Of a stretch of 64,000 bases of DNA, positions 17,188 through 27,500 are shown piece by piece; position 1 is the stretch's first letter; each line of letters begins with the position of its first letter. Made by a program: the position numbers and the translations under genes. The notes beneath the pieces are model-generated. The model did no database searches. It was not told the origin of the DNA and saw only the letters and a list, made by a program, of their open reading frames with translations. The stretch lies in contig JAGUZQ010000034.1 in assembly GCA_020060765.1 (NCBI GenBank), positions 1-64,000 of the forward strand, written 5' to 3'. The stretch is from Planctomycetota bacterium (lineage in GTDB: Bacteria; Planctomycetota; SZUA-567).

Positions 17188-17685
17188 TTATGCCTCAGCT
17201 TTTTTTCCAGCCTGAATCAGCAGCAGCACCGCCCACACCTCTATCGCCTCGCCCCGGCCAACGCAACCGACCTTCTCGCCGGTCTTGGCCTTGATATTCA
17301 CCCGCGCGGCGTCGCAGTCGAATAGTTTCGCCAGGCTTTGCCTGATATTTTCCTTATGGGGTGAAAGTTTTTTTCCTTCCAGCATGATTGTCACGTCGAG
17401 ATTGCCGAGGGTGTAATCCGCTTTTCGCATTCTGTCAATCGCCGCCAGTATAAAATCGGTCGAGTCGCGCCCGCGGTTTTCCTCTGCCGTGTCGGGAAAA
17501 AGTTCGCCGATGTCGCCTGCTCCCAGCGCGCCCAGCAAGGCATCGGTAATGGCGTGCAGCAGCACGTCGCCGTCGCTGTGGGCGACGCACCCGAGGTTGC
17601 ACGGAATCCTAACTCCACCTAGAACGATTCCCTCGCCGGGCTTGAGGCGGTGCCGGTCGTTGCCGAGTCCGATGCGATGGGGCAT
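17188..17685 (-). CDS. ispF: 2-C-methyl-D-erythritol 2,4-cyclodiphosphate synthase
   Basis: A 165-residue enzyme of the MEP isoprenoid pathway that cyclises CDP-ME 2-phosphate. Metal ligands Asp10, His12 and His44 are visible (GNDRHRL and HSDGDVLLHAI), with the FPDT and IKAKTGEKVGCVGRGEAI motifs intact. Length is normal. It sits between the GT87 gene and the xer gene on the minus strand. Confidence 0.95.
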   Translation of the reverse strand: MPHRIGLGNDRHRLKPGEGIVLGGVRIPCNLGCVAHSDGDVLLHAITDALLGALGAGDIGELFPDTAEENRGRDSTDFILAAIDRMRKADYTLGNLDVTIMLEGKKLSPHKENIRQSLAKLFDCDAARVNIKAKTGEKVGCVGRGEAIEVWAVLLLIQAGKKAEA

Positions 17686-17793
17686 GATTTTTCCTTTTTA
17701 AAACGCGAACGCAACCGCACCCATATCGCGGCAATTATCACTTGCCGATTCCGGTCGGTTTCTGTCAGAAAATTTAGGATTGTGAAGCAGATA

Positions 17794-19131
17794 TTATCGG
17801 ACAGGATCTGCGGGGATGCTTTCGGTACGCGCTTTTTTCAGGAAATGCAGCAGGAGGATGAACACTATTCCGCCGCCAAGAGCGATGATGCCGCAGGCGT
17901 TGGCGTAGTCGTAGAAATCGCCTTCGCCCAGCACACCCTGGCTGGAAAACGCCAACAGCAGGAAAGCGAAAACGAACCATATTCTGTCGTAGAATCCGCC
18001 GCCGTTACGCAGAAGCCAGAGCGTTGCGCCAGCCGCAGGAATCATGGTCGTCACGTAATGCGCCTTGCGCGCCTCGGGACTGATCAGCAGCAGCAGGGTA
18101 AACATTACTCCGATTTCCAGCAGAACCGTCAGGTTGTCGTTGCCGTTTTTTGATAATGCTCGCCAGGTCGCGACGACCAGCAGCAGCACCAGCGCGACCG
18201 CGACGGCGTGAACGAGTTGCGGCGGCAGATCGAGAATGTTTATGTATATCGGCGCGCGGTTTCCCTCTTCGTCGATCCGGCGCAGCGATGCGGCATTTAC
18301 TTTTCTGAGCAGACGATTGGCCAGACTGGGGGCGCTTTGCCCCGGTGCCTCATCCTCGGGTACGCCGGTCACCATTTTGTGGCGGCTGTCGACGTAGCGC
18401 TGCAATAATTCGACGTTTCCTTTGAAGCCCCAGGTCGCGGCGGGAGCAACCAGCAGCAGAAAAAGCGTGGTGACAAGAAACGCGCCTATCCCCCGCCACC
18501 AGCCCCGTCGCGCAAACCACAGCAGCAGCACCACCGGCATGAACTTGATGCACGCCGCCAGCGCAATCGCCGCGCCGCCGAGTTTTTCGTATTTCCGCGT
18601 CGCCAGCCAGCAACCCAGCACCGCCAGGAACATTACCGGCAGATTGATCTGGCCGTTACGGGCATTGGCGACGAAAAACCGCGCGGAAAAAGCGACGGCG
18701 ATCACCGCCAACAGCAGCGCCTCTTTTGTACAGATTGGTTTCGCCAGCGAAATGACCAGCCATAACGAGCCGAGGAATGACGCGCATAAAATGGCGTACC
18801 ACAACCAGGCGGCGACGCGAAGTTCATAACGATAACTGTCGTGACACTCGCAGCCATGCCGTTCCCCGTAATACGCCACTGGCATCATCAGTTGCGCGAA
18901 GACGGGGAAATATTTGAACTGCTTGTCATCGGTGGCTTCGTATATGTCTCCGCCCCGAAGGGCGACGGAACCGGCATAATAGTATCGCTCGAAATCGGCG
19001 TTATACGAAGCCTCGACCGCCTTGGGCGCGTAGGCCGCCATCGCTCCCGCCGCAACGACAAAAAAAATCGCCAGGCAGAGGCGAGGGGCGGCGCGCTTTT
19101 CCGACTGGCCAGGCAACGTAATGTCAGGCAT
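17794..19131 (-). CDS. GT87/DUF2029-type polytopic glycosyltransferase
   Basis: A 445-residue integral membrane protein with about ten hydrophobic segments. Features match the GT87 mannosyltransferase-like family: an early periplasmic loop DFERYYYAGSVALRGGDIYEA carrying the acidic pair, the FARNGQINLPVMFLAVLGCWLATRKYEKLGGAAIALAACIKFMPVVLLLW segment and a long periplasmic loop. It probably transfers a sugar from a polyprenyl donor on the outer face of the inner membrane. Its start overlaps the 3' end of the GT4 gene by 8 bp. Confidence 0.8.
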   Translation of the reverse strand: MPDITLPGQSEKRAAPRLCLAIFFVVAAGAMAAYAPKAVEASYNADFERYYYAGSVALRGGDIYEATDDKQFKYFPVFAQLMMPVAYYGERHGCECHDSYRYELRVAAWLWYAILCASFLGSLWLVISLAKPICTKEALLLAVIAVAFSARFFVANARNGQINLPVMFLAVLGCWLATRKYEKLGGAAIALAACIKFMPVVLLLWFARRGWWRGIGAFLVTTLFLLLVAPAATWGFKGNVELLQRYVDSRHKMVTGVPEDEAPGQSAPSLANRLLRKVNAASLRRIDEEGNRAPIYINILDLPPQLVHAVAVALVLLLVVATWRALSKNGNDNLTVLLEIGVMFTLLLLISPEARKAHYVTTMIPAAGATLWLLRNGGGFYDRIWFVFAFLLLAFSSQGVLGEGDFYDYANACGIIALGGGIVFILLLHFLKKARTESIPADPVR

Positions 19132-20215
19132 GTTGCGGCGCTCCAGTGGCTTCGATCACCCCGGCGTAGAATTCCAGAATTTCCCGAGCCACGTTTTCGG
19201 CGCTGAAGCGCTTTTCGATTTTTTCCCGCGCGCGCCTTGCAAGGTCGGAGCGGAGGTTCTCGTCGGCGAGCAAGTCCTTGATCGCCCGCGCCAGGCCATC
19301 GGCGTCGCCGCTGTTGACCAGCACTCCGGTCTCGCCGTCCTCGATCAGGGAATAGATGCCTCCCACGCCGCTGGCGACGACCGGCACTCCCGCCGCCATC
19401 GCCTGCATCACCGACAGACCCAGCCCTTCCTTGAAAGTGGGTTCGACAAAGATGTCGATATTGGCGAGGTTGCGCGTGTCGGTGGTGGTGCTGGGGGAAA
19501 AGGTCACGCGGCTGGTGATTTTCTGCTCCTCGGCGAGGCGGCGGAGTTCCGGTTTGTCGGGGCCGTGACCCATGATGAGGAATTCCGCGTCGATCTTTTC
19601 CCGCAGCAGAATCCCCGCCGCCTGTACAAACACCCGCTGCCCCTTTTCCTCGGCCAGCGTGCCATAGGTGCCGATCACCGGCACATGATGCAAGCGTGAG
19701 CGTGTATCGAAATCGGGCTGGGGAAAATGTTTCAAATCCAAGCCGTTGGGGATAACCTTCACCTTTTCGCGGGAAATGCCGGCGCGGTTGCCCAGACGCT
19801 CCTGGATCGCGTCGGAGACGGCGATAATCGGCGTGCCCTTGTGCGCGGAGGCAAAAGGATTATCGCAGTCGTCGAAGCGGTTGGAGGTTATTGCCAGCGG
19901 CAGCCCCGTCGCTCGGGCGAGCTTGAAACTGCGCGCGGCGATCTGCATCGACTGCGCGTGAATGATTTTAGGCTGGAACGCTTTCACTGCCGCCGCCGCG
20001 CTCCGGCCAAAAAACGGCACTCCGAAATGCTTCAGCACCACCACCTCCGCGCCCAGTTCGCGGAAAGTCATTTTCCTCTCCCCGTCCAGGCGAGAAAGCA
20101 CCATCACCTGTACGCCGTTGCGGCGCAAGCCGGTGACGAGGTTCTGCGCGGAAAAAGCGACGCCGCTCATGTCCAGCGCGTCGAGGGTGAGCAATACTCT
20201 TTTTGGGGTCTGCAT
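19124..20215 (-). CDS. GT4-family glycosyltransferase
   Basis: About 363 residues. N-terminal Rossmann half with VLLTLDALDMSGVAFSAQNLVTGLRRNG and IIHAQSMQIAA; C-terminal half with VIGTYGTLAEEKGQRVFVQAAGIL, FVEPTFKEGLGLSVMQAMAAGVPVVAS and DGETGVLVNSGDADGLA. This is a typical GT4 enzyme acting on cell-surface glycan. The start at 20215 directly precedes the first beta strand; the longer open frame (to 20398) is an Arg/Lys-rich shadow of the neighbouring gene. The gap to the rluB-like gene is 4 bp, so they are probably co-transcribed. Confidence 0.88.
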   Translation of the reverse strand: MQTPKRVLLTLDALDMSGVAFSAQNLVTGLRRNGVQVMVLSRLDGERKMTFRELGAEVVVLKHFGVPFFGRSAAAAVKAFQPKIIHAQSMQIAARSFKLARATGLPLAITSNRFDDCDNPFASAHKGTPIIAVSDAIQERLGNRAGISREKVKVIPNGLDLKHFPQPDFDTRSRLHHVPVIGTYGTLAEEKGQRVFVQAAGILLREKIDAEFLIMGHGPDKPELRRLAEEQKITSRVTFSPSTTTDTRNLANIDIFVEPTFKEGLGLSVMQAMAAGVPVVASGVGGIYSLIEDGETGVLVNSGDADGLARAIKDLLADENLRSDLARRAREKIEKRFSAENVAREILEFYAGVIEATGAPQHA

Positions 20216-20219
20216 ATTT

Positions 20220-21188
20220 TTACGCCAGCGGATGCGACGGCCCTTTTTTGGGGGCGGTCTTTTTCGTGATTTTTTTCTTTGGCCGCGCGGGAGCGCTTTT
20301 TTCCGGCGCGCGCCTGTCTTTGCCGCGTAAATCGCGCGTTTTCCGTTCCGGCGCCAAAGCAGGATCGGGCTTGCCCGCGCGCTTGACGGGCTTGGCAAAG
20401 TAGCGCGTGCGCGGCGGCCTTTTCAGCTCTTCCTCGAAGGCGAATATGTCGTCGGAAGTAATCGTGGTTTTTCCCATTCCCGCCTTGAGCTTGTCCAATT
20501 CCTGGCGACGAATGGCGCGGTAGGCTCCGCGCGCGATCCCCTTGAGTAGCAGCGGCCCTACCCGCAACCGCACCAGTTTTTTAACTTCGTGCCCCAGCGC
20601 CGCGAACAGCCGCCGCACCTCGCGGTTGATGCCCTCCGCCACGGTGATTTCGATGATAGTGTTGGTTTTCAGCCGTTTGACGATTTTCCCCCACAGTGGC
20701 TTAACCAGCACCGGGCCGATACGAATCCCTTTTTCCACCAGTTGCTCAATCACCGAGTCTTCGACCTGGCCTTCGACGGTGGCGGAATAGGTCTTCTTCA
20801 CACCGCAGGCGGGATGGGTGAGATAATACGCCAGTTGCCCGTCATTAGTCAGCACCAGCAGCCCCTCGCTGTCGCGGTCGAGGCGGCCGACCGGATAAAC
20901 CCGTTCCTTGATTTCCGGCACCAGGTCGAGCACGGCCTTGCGCCCGAGTTCGTCATCGGATGTGGTAGTGCAGCCGCGCGGCTTGTGCATGAGATAATAT
21001 ACTTTCTCTTCGGGACGGATTTTACGCCCGTCCACGGCGACCTTGTCGATATCCGGATCGACTTTCACGCCTAATTCGGTGACGGTTTCGCCATTCACCT
21101 TGACGCGCCCGTCGACGATGTACTCCTCGCATTTCCGGCGCGAGGCCACGCCGCAATGGGCGAGGTATTTCTGCAGACGTTCCAGCAT
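20220..21188 (-). CDS. RluB/RsuA-type pseudouridine synthase
   Basis: About 322 residues. An S4 RNA-binding domain (residues 1-60: MLERLQKYLAHCGVASRRKCEEYI) is followed by the RsuA-like catalytic domain with Gly-Arg-Leu-Asp104-Arg-Asp-Ser-Glu-Gly, whose Asp is the nucleophile, and GINREVRRLFAALGHEVKKLVRLRVG. It isomerises a uridine in rRNA, most likely 23S (RluB) or 16S. The last ~70 residues are a disordered Lys/Arg/Pro tail, a feature shared with PcnB here. It sits 5 bp downstream of manA. Confidence 0.88.
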   Translation of the reverse strand: MLERLQKYLAHCGVASRRKCEEYIVDGRVKVNGETVTELGVKVDPDIDKVAVDGRKIRPEEKVYYLMHKPRGCTTTSDDELGRKAVLDLVPEIKERVYPVGRLDRDSEGLLVLTNDGQLAYYLTHPACGVKKTYSATVEGQVEDSVIEQLVEKGIRIGPVLVKPLWGKIVKRLKTNTIIEITVAEGINREVRRLFAALGHEVKKLVRLRVGPLLLKGIARGAYRAIRRQELDKLKAGMGKTTITSDDIFAFEEELKRPPRTRYFAKPVKRAGKPDPALAPERKTRDLRGKDRRAPEKSAPARPKKKITKKTAPKKGPSHPLA

Positions 21189-21193
21189 TTTGC

Positions 21194-22174
21194 CTACCTG
21201 TAAAAAAGCAGAATCACCGCGTCCGCGGATGCGGATACGGCGTAACGCCCGGTTCCGGCCGGGATGAGGCACAAGTCCCACCTGCCGCGCGCGACGGTGC
21301 CGCCGGGGGTGGAGATTTCCGCGGTTCCCTCCGCGACGGTAAGGATATGAAACCTCCTGCCGCCGGTGTCGAGAAAAACCTTGCCGCCTGCAAATCCGCG
21401 CAGGCGCTCGAAGCTGAATTTTTCGCACTTGAAAAAATGTTCCCGCACGCAGCCGGGATGGTCGACTCGGTCGGGTTGCATCGTGTTTTCGCCAGCCGGA
21501 GAGAAATCCGTCACCGCCAGCGCGTCGTCGATGTGCAACTCGCGAGGCTTGCTGTCGAGGCCGACGCGGTTCCAGTCGAACACGCGGTAAGTGGTGTCGG
21601 AGTTCTGCTGAATCTCGGCAATTCTGACCCCCGCGCCCAGCGCGTGCACCACTCCGGCGGGAAGATAAACCACGTCTCCGGCGGAAGCCTCGAAAGCGTT
21701 AAGCGTATCCGCTACCGTTCCCGCTTTCAGCGCCTGCTGCAGAATCTCCCTGGTCACGCCGGGCTTGAATCCTTTGTATATCTTCGCTCCCGGTTGCGCT
21801 TCGAGTACGTACCAGGCTTCGGTCTTGCCCAGTTCGCCTACGACTTTCTTGCCAGCATAGGCGTCGTCGGGATGCACCTGCACCGACAGGTCGGCGCACG
21901 GGTCGATCAGTTTCAGCAGCAGCGGAAACACGTCGGGATTAGCCGGATCGATCGCCTCCCCGCACAATCCGTAACGGTCGCGCTCGAATAAATCGCGTAG
22001 CGATTTACCCGCCAGTTCGCCGGATGCGACGACGGTTGAGTCTGCGCCGTGGTCGGCCAATTCCCAGCTTTCGCCCACCGGTTCCTTCGGCGCGACGCCG
22101 GGGCGGCATTTCAAAGTCTCTCCGCCCCAGACGCGGGTTTTCAGAATCGGTCTAAATACCAGCGGCATATCCAT
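21194..22174 (-). CDS. manA: Mannose-6-phosphate isomerase, type I
   Basis: A 326-residue cupin isomerase converting fructose-6-P and mannose-6-P, which supplies mannose for glycan synthesis. Zinc ligands are visible: Gln and His in LSVQVHPDD, Glu in GKTEAWYVL and His in LPAGVVHAL, followed by the conserved EIQQNSDTTYRVFDWNR. It is upstream of two glycosyltransferase genes in the same strand run, consistent with supplying their nucleotide-sugar donor. Length suits the short class found in Firmicutes and PVC bacteria. Confidence 0.9.
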   Translation of the reverse strand: MDMPLVFRPILKTRVWGGETLKCRPGVAPKEPVGESWELADHGADSTVVASGELAGKSLRDLFERDRYGLCGEAIDPANPDVFPLLLKLIDPCADLSVQVHPDDAYAGKKVVGELGKTEAWYVLEAQPGAKIYKGFKPGVTREILQQALKAGTVADTLNAFEASAGDVVYLPAGVVHALGAGVRIAEIQQNSDTTYRVFDWNRVGLDSKPRELHIDDALAVTDFSPAGENTMQPDRVDHPGCVREHFFKCEKFSFERLRGFAGGKVFLDTGGRRFHILTVAEGTAEISTPGGTVARGRWDLCLIPAGTGRYAVSASADAVILLFYR

Positions 22175-22190
22175 GCGCGCCCTTTCTTTG

Positions 22191-23420
22191 TCAAACAGCA
22201 GCCGCGATTTCCTCGCGGAGGTAGTGCATCACCGGCACCAGGCTCTGGTTGGGGTCGCCTGAACCGTCGTAGAAATTGCACACCACCGGCACGCCGTATT
22301 CCTCCTCGAATTTTGGGAAGATGCTGCTGGTGATGGTGCCGGGCATACAGAACATAGGGCTGGCGTTGACGATGGCGTCGGCCTTGTCGTGGGTGACGAA
22401 CAGCGCCGCCCGCCCCAGCGTCAGCAGCGCCTCCCCCTCGAACTGCCAGGGCAGATATTTCCCGCCGATCTCCATCACCCGGTCGATGGGGTATTCCCGC
22501 CGGTCGTGCAGGAGAGGTTCCGCGATTTCGTAATAGTGATGTTCCCATTTCTCGAAGAAAAAATTCGTCTCCAGCCAACTGCGCACTTTTTTCAGCGTCG
22601 CCATCAGGCCGTGCTGCTGTTCCCTCACGATCAGGTTGGTGAGGTGGTTGGTGTAGAGAATCCATTCGCTGACCGGCGCCAGCATCGCCTCGCCGCCGAG
22701 TTTTTCGATGCGCCGGATCAGGTCGCCGTTGATGAAAGGGTCGCTGCGCACGTAGATTTCGCCCACGATGCCGATCAGGGGTTTCCGTGTCGGAACTGTC
22801 GCGATCTTGCCCATCTGGTCGACGGCTTGCGAGAGTGTTTCACTGATGGGGGCGATCCTGCCGGTTTCGAAAGACGCCTCCATTTTCCGCACCAGTTCCT
22901 CGATGGCGTAATCCGCCTCGCCCCGGTTTTTTTCATAGGGGCGTATTTTCATGACCAGCTTGCGCATGACGTCGCTGACGACGATGGCGTGCCACATCCG
23001 CATCCGGGCGGAGTTGTCGATGCCGCTGTAGGCGTTTTCCGCAGACGGGCTCATGATCCGGATATCGCCCCAGCCAAGTTTCTCGAAGATGATGCTGTCG
23101 AGCTTGGCGTATTGCCCGAAGCGGCAGGGGCCGCAGGCGGTGGGCATGAAGAAGATCACTTTTTCCGGCGGGAGTTTGCGGTCGCGCATCGCCTTGATTA
23201 AAGCGCCGGTAGTGGTGGGGCACGGCACGCATTCGCCGCCGCCGGTGTATTTCATCCCCAGCGCCAGCGTCTCGTCCGACTCGGCCAGCACTTCCGCGTT
23301 ATAGCCGATGGAGCGGAACACCGCCGCGATCAAACGCGCCCCGAACGGTTCCATCGGGGGGACAAACATGGTGCGCCCCTCGCCGGAGCCGCTGATTTTC
23401 TGTTCTTCCAACCGTGCCAT
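22191..23420 (-). CDS. 2-hydroxyacyl-CoA-dehydratase (HgdB/BcrB-C)-like component
   Basis: About 409 residues of the family pairing with BcrA/BadF-type activators. Motifs: GGGECVPCPTTTGALI, FFMPTACGPCRFGQYAK, then a repeated alpha/beta half with IGIVGEIYVRSDPFINGDLIRRIEKLGGEAMLAPVSEW. The Cys positions are candidates for iron-sulfur cluster ligation. In many anaerobes this unit is the C-terminal part of one ~1400-residue activase-related protein; here it is a separate gene, with the activase two genes upstream. Start at 23420 is set by GGAG 7 nt upstream; the codon at 23447 has none. R3 copy X forms its leader. Confidence 0.8.
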   Translation of the reverse strand: MARLEEQKISGSGEGRTMFVPPMEPFGARLIAAVFRSIGYNAEVLAESDETLALGMKYTGGGECVPCPTTTGALIKAMRDRKLPPEKVIFFMPTACGPCRFGQYAKLDSIIFEKLGWGDIRIMSPSAENAYSGIDNSARMRMWHAIVVSDVMRKLVMKIRPYEKNRGEADYAIEELVRKMEASFETGRIAPISETLSQAVDQMGKIATVPTRKPLIGIVGEIYVRSDPFINGDLIRRIEKLGGEAMLAPVSEWILYTNHLTNLIVREQQHGLMATLKKVRSWLETNFFFEKWEHHYYEIAEPLLHDRREYPIDRVMEIGGKYLPWQFEGEALLTLGRAALFVTHDKADAIVNASPMFCMPGTITSSIFPKFEEEYGVPVVCNFYDGSGDPNQSLVPVMHYLREEIAAAV

Positions 23421-23425
23421 TGCGG

Positions 23426-23527
23426 CTCCTATGACAATCTGTTGCAATGAATCCGCGAACGAAGGGAGCGCGAAATATTATTAAGCTCCAGGTTCGCTTG
23501 CGAAAGATGGCAGTGGCTCCATGCCAC
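23426..23527 (-). promoter_or_regulatory. R3 leader element, copy X
   Basis: About 102 nt on the minus strand between the esterase stop and the Shine-Dalgarno of the HgdB-like gene. Blocks shared with 59150-59251, in order: GTGGCATGG-n-GCCACTGCCATCTTTCG (a hairpin), CGCAAGCG, CGCGCTCCCTTCGTTCGCGG (hairpin with an 11-nt loop) and GTCATAGGAG, which includes the ribosome-binding site. Spacing between blocks differs by only 1 nt. The loop GCTCC can pair with GGAGC at the ribosome-binding site. Confidence 0.7.
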
Positions 23528-23533
23528 CTCCTG

Positions 23534-24517
23534 TCAGTCTTTTTTCTGCTTGGCCAGCCAGGACAAAGCGGCCGGAAGCACGATTTCGTGCGAACCCTCG
23601 AAAATGGTGAGGGAAACGTTGTCGCTTACCCGGCGGAAAAGCGGCTTTTTATTGCCGAAGTCTGGATCCTGGATTTCTGCCTGCAAAGACTGAGGGACTT
23701 TTTCTTCCTTAGTGAAATAGTCGATGTCTTCCTGGGAGACGCGGTCTTTTTCTCCGGCCAGGATGTTGAACGCTCTGAACGACTGGCTAATCGGCACGCT
23801 GCCGGTGTGGCCATCGTGAATCCCGGCGGCGATGTAGGCAGGAACATTTTTGGCGTTTGCCAGATAAGTCTTGGCGCTGCGTGTCTCATATTCGGCGTCG
23901 ACCTTGTCGCTGTCACCGGGCTTGCCGCCGCAGGCTGCTTCCATGTTTTTGGCATAACCGCTGTTGCGTTCGGTGCATTCGGCATGCCATGCCTTCAGGT
24001 CGGAAATCGGTACCCAGGCGCTGACCCCTGCCCAGATTTCCGGCGCGCGTCCGGCCATCAGCAACGAAGCATATCCTCCGCCCGACCACCCGATGAGGTA
24101 AATGCGCTTGCTGTCAATTTTTGCCTGTTGTTTGGCGTATTCCACGGCGCTCAGAATGTCCTTCACCACCAGTTCCGAACCCATCGCCTCGGGACGGGTA
24201 TTCGAGCCGCGAAAATCCGGATGAATCATAGCCCAGTTATTTTTTATGCACCACTTGGCGCAACCCACGCCAGAGGTTTGCTTGTAATCGCCTGACCACG
24301 TATGCAATACCACCAGCAGCGGCACAGGATTATCGCCTGCCGCCGCGTAGAACATCGCCGGCTGCATCGTGTCGTCGGCGGAACTTTTGTATTCTATTTC
24401 TTTTGCTTCGACCGGCCAGCCTTTGACTCCCGTTTCAGGCGCGGCGGGTTTTTCTTCCGCTTTCACCTGCCATGAAAACAAAACCAGCAAGCCGAGAATC
24501 AGTGTCGTTTTCTTCAT
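23534..24517 (-). CDS. Secreted alpha/beta-hydrolase (esterase/peptidase)
   Basis: A 327-residue protein with a signal peptide (MKKTTLILGLLVLFSWQVKA). The hydrolase core has the oxyanion segment LVVLHTWSGDY, the nucleophile elbow Gly-Trp-Ser-Gly-Gly-Gly (YLIGWSGGGYASLLMAG), an Asp in AAGIHDGHTGSVP and a terminal His in FEGSHEIVLPA. All three catalytic residues look present. Likely a periplasmic acyl-peptidase or carbohydrate esterase. It lies between the two parts of the CoA-dehydratase activase system, which is not an expected neighbour, and may be a later insertion. Confidence 0.8.
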   Translation of the reverse strand: MKKTTLILGLLVLFSWQVKAEEKPAAPETGVKGWPVEAKEIEYKSSADDTMQPAMFYAAAGDNPVPLLVVLHTWSGDYKQTSGVGCAKWCIKNNWAMIHPDFRGSNTRPEAMGSELVVKDILSAVEYAKQQAKIDSKRIYLIGWSGGGYASLLMAGRAPEIWAGVSAWVPISDLKAWHAECTERNSGYAKNMEAACGGKPGDSDKVDAEYETRSAKTYLANAKNVPAYIAAGIHDGHTGSVPISQSFRAFNILAGEKDRVSQEDIDYFTKEEKVPQSLQAEIQDPDFGNKKPLFRRVSDNVSLTIFEGSHEIVLPAALSWLAKQKKD

Positions 24518-24545
24518 CGTTAGACATCCTTTTTAAAAACAGTTT

Positions 24546-27500
24546 TTATGCTTTTGCCGCCTCAGGTTGCCGCGACTGTGCCTGTTCACCCGGTCTTTCG
24601 ATTCCGCTCCAGGAATGAAAACTTTCCAGTGCCGCCTCGACGCGGGTCAGGTAGCCCGCGTCCGCGCCGTGGCCGTCGAATTGGAGGCAGAGATAGGGCT
24701 TGCCCGCCTTGCCCATGATTTCCTTGAAATACGTCATGATATAACTATCGGGACCGCACATGAAGTTGGTGAAATAGACCCCGAACAGCCGCCGCGATTT
24801 GGCGATATATTCCGCCGCCGCCAGGATTTTCTGGCCGTAATGCCAGTACATGTTGGCGTGCCCGGGCAGGATGTCCCCCAGCGAATACGGCAGCATGTCC
24901 ATGTAAAAAACGTTATACCCCATTTCCGCGATCTTGCGCGGCAGGTCGATAGTGAGCCCCGCGTCGACGGTGTTGTACGGGCGGCCTACGCAGACGATGC
25001 CCAGGGCGTCCTCCTCCTCGATCCGGTGCATCGTTTCCCGCCCCAGGTGCAGCGCCTCTTCCGCGAAATTCCGGTGCGCGATATGGGCGGCCTTGAGCGC
25101 CTGTTTGACCTGCCCCTCGTCCACGCCCAGCGGGGTTCCCAGCGCTTCCAGCAGTTTCTCCACCTGATAGCTGCCCGGTTTGTCGAACTGCATGACTGGC
25201 GACAGAATCTTGCTGGTAGCGCCCAAATTCTTCACCGCCCGCAGCACGCCCGGGTGCGACTGCACGTAACAGCAGAAATGCGCGTCGGTGAAACCCTCAT
25301 GCACCGGCTCGCGCAGCATGTACGGCACCAGCAGGTAATCGATCTGCCCGCCGGACAGAAGCGCGTGGGCGTGGCCGTGGTTCATCGCCACCGGCGCGCA
25401 ATATTCGGCGGTGGTCAGTTCCGTGCCGACATGCAAAATGTTTTCCGAGGAACGCGGCGACAGTACCGGCGTGCAACCCAGTTCCGCCAGGAAGGCCTGC
25501 CAGAAAGGATAATAGCCGTAGGTGCCGAGGCCGCGCAGAATCCCCACGCGCGGCTTGCCTGCGCCGCCGTTTTTGATTTCGGCTTTTTTCTCCCACGCCG
25601 CCTCGCGCTGTTTCCAGCCGTCGTAGGTGGTGATCTTCTTGACCTTGACCTTCTTGTCGCCGTAATCGCGACCGCACTTCAGACCCCAGGCGACGGTGGT
25701 GTTGCCAGCATGGATGATGGAGAGATTGCAGAGGTTGTGGCACAGTTCGCACGTCTCATAGGTTATCTCCACCTTTTCGTCGGCGAAGGACAGGCCTTTA
25801 AAACTCTTCGAACGCTGCTCGGGACTGATCCGGTCACGCACCAGCAGCGACATGCCCAGGCTGCCGGTGAGATGGCAGTAGGGGCTGACCTTGATGGGCT
25901 GTTCAAGCTCCACCTCGAACGCCGCCACCAGCGCCTTGTTGCGGGCGGTGGCGCCCTGGAAATAGACGTGCTGGCCGATCTGCAAACCGCCCACCACCTT
26001 GTTCAGATAATTGTCGCGCACGGAATGCAGCACCGCCGCCGAAACCTGGTTGCGGCTCCACCCCTTAGCCAGCAGCAGGTCAAGATCGCGCTCCATGTAA
26101 ACCGTACAGCGGTCGCTGGTGCAGGGGCATTCGTGCCCCAACGCGAAATCGGCGTATTTCTCCAGCGGGATTTCCAGCTTCAGCGCCTGTTCCTCGATAA
26201 AGCTGCCGGTGCCCGCCGCGCAGACGTAGTTCATGATCGAGTTGTAGACCATGCCGTTCTGCAATTGGGTGAATTTCGCGTCCTGCCCGCCCAGTTCGAT
26301 AATGGTGTCGACTTCCGGATCGAGGAACACCGCCGCAGTCGCGTGGGCGGTAATTTCGTTAGTCGCCAGATCCGCACCAATGACTTCCTTGATCATCTTG
26401 CGCCCCGAGCCGGTTGTGCCTACGCCCCGGATGTCGAATTCAAAGCCTCCGCGCTGCTGCATCTCGCGGATCGCCATGAACAGGAGTTGCACCGCGCGGA
26501 TCGGGTCGCCCGCGGTCTTGCGGTAAATCCAACCCACCACCTTGTTCTCTTCGTCCAGCAGCGTGGCTTTGGTCGAGGTCGAGCCGATGTCGATGCCGAG
26601 TGAAACCACGATTTTGCCCGAACGCGGCGCGACAATGGCTATTTCGGATTTATTGCCGTCGAGCCAGCAGTCGTGCCAGGTGAAATCCGGATATTCGCTC
26701 AGTGCCAGTTTCAGGGGCGGGCGCATGTAATTCTTGTCCGCGTTGGCGTTTTCGCTTGCGGCGGAAAAAGCGTCGAGGTTTATCGTCACCGGTTTTTTAT
26801 GTTTGAGCGCCACCAGCGCCGCGCCGTAGGCGGTGACGGTTTCCGGATTTTCCGGCACGACGATTTCCACCCCCGCTTTTTCGCTGACCGAGCGCACCAC
26901 TACCGGATTTTTCGCCACGCCGCCGATTACCGCGGTCTTGCCGTCCAGCTTCCTGCCGCCAAGCAGTCCTTCGACAGTCGAACGCCCCAGACCGGCGCAC
27001 AAACCGGCGGCGATAGCCTCGCCGCTAAAGCCTTCCTGCTGGAGATGGATCATATCGCTTTTGGCAAAGACCGCGCAGCGCGTCGCCACTCCCGGCGGGC
27101 GCTTGTCGTATTTCAACGCGCGGTTGGCCAGTTCGGTCGGGTCGATCTGCAAACGCAACGCCTGCTGATCGAGAAACGCGCCGGTGCCGGAAGCGCAGGC
27201 GCTGTTCTTGGTGGAGCGATGGTATTTGCCATGTTCGTCCAGTTCGGTCAGGCTGAAGGAGCCGCCGCCGATGGCGATGATGTTGCGGGCGTCGGGGATG
27301 AGTTTGCGCACCCCCTCCACGCCCGCGACGATGGCGTCGACGTGTTCGGCTTGGACGGGCAGGCCTTCGCTGCCGGAGCCGGTCTTGACGGCGCTGGTGA
27401 TTTCAGCCAACGGGTAATTTTTTAGTGCTTCGCGCAAAGCCTGCGCCGGTTCGCCTTTGTGCCGGATGTGGTCGCTTTTGACAATTGCGCCGTTTTCGTC

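Noticed and set aside
24567-26603. 678-codon plus-strand frame opposite the activase gene
   Set aside because: It is antisense to a well-identified gene, has no family resemblance and reflects third-position GC bias.
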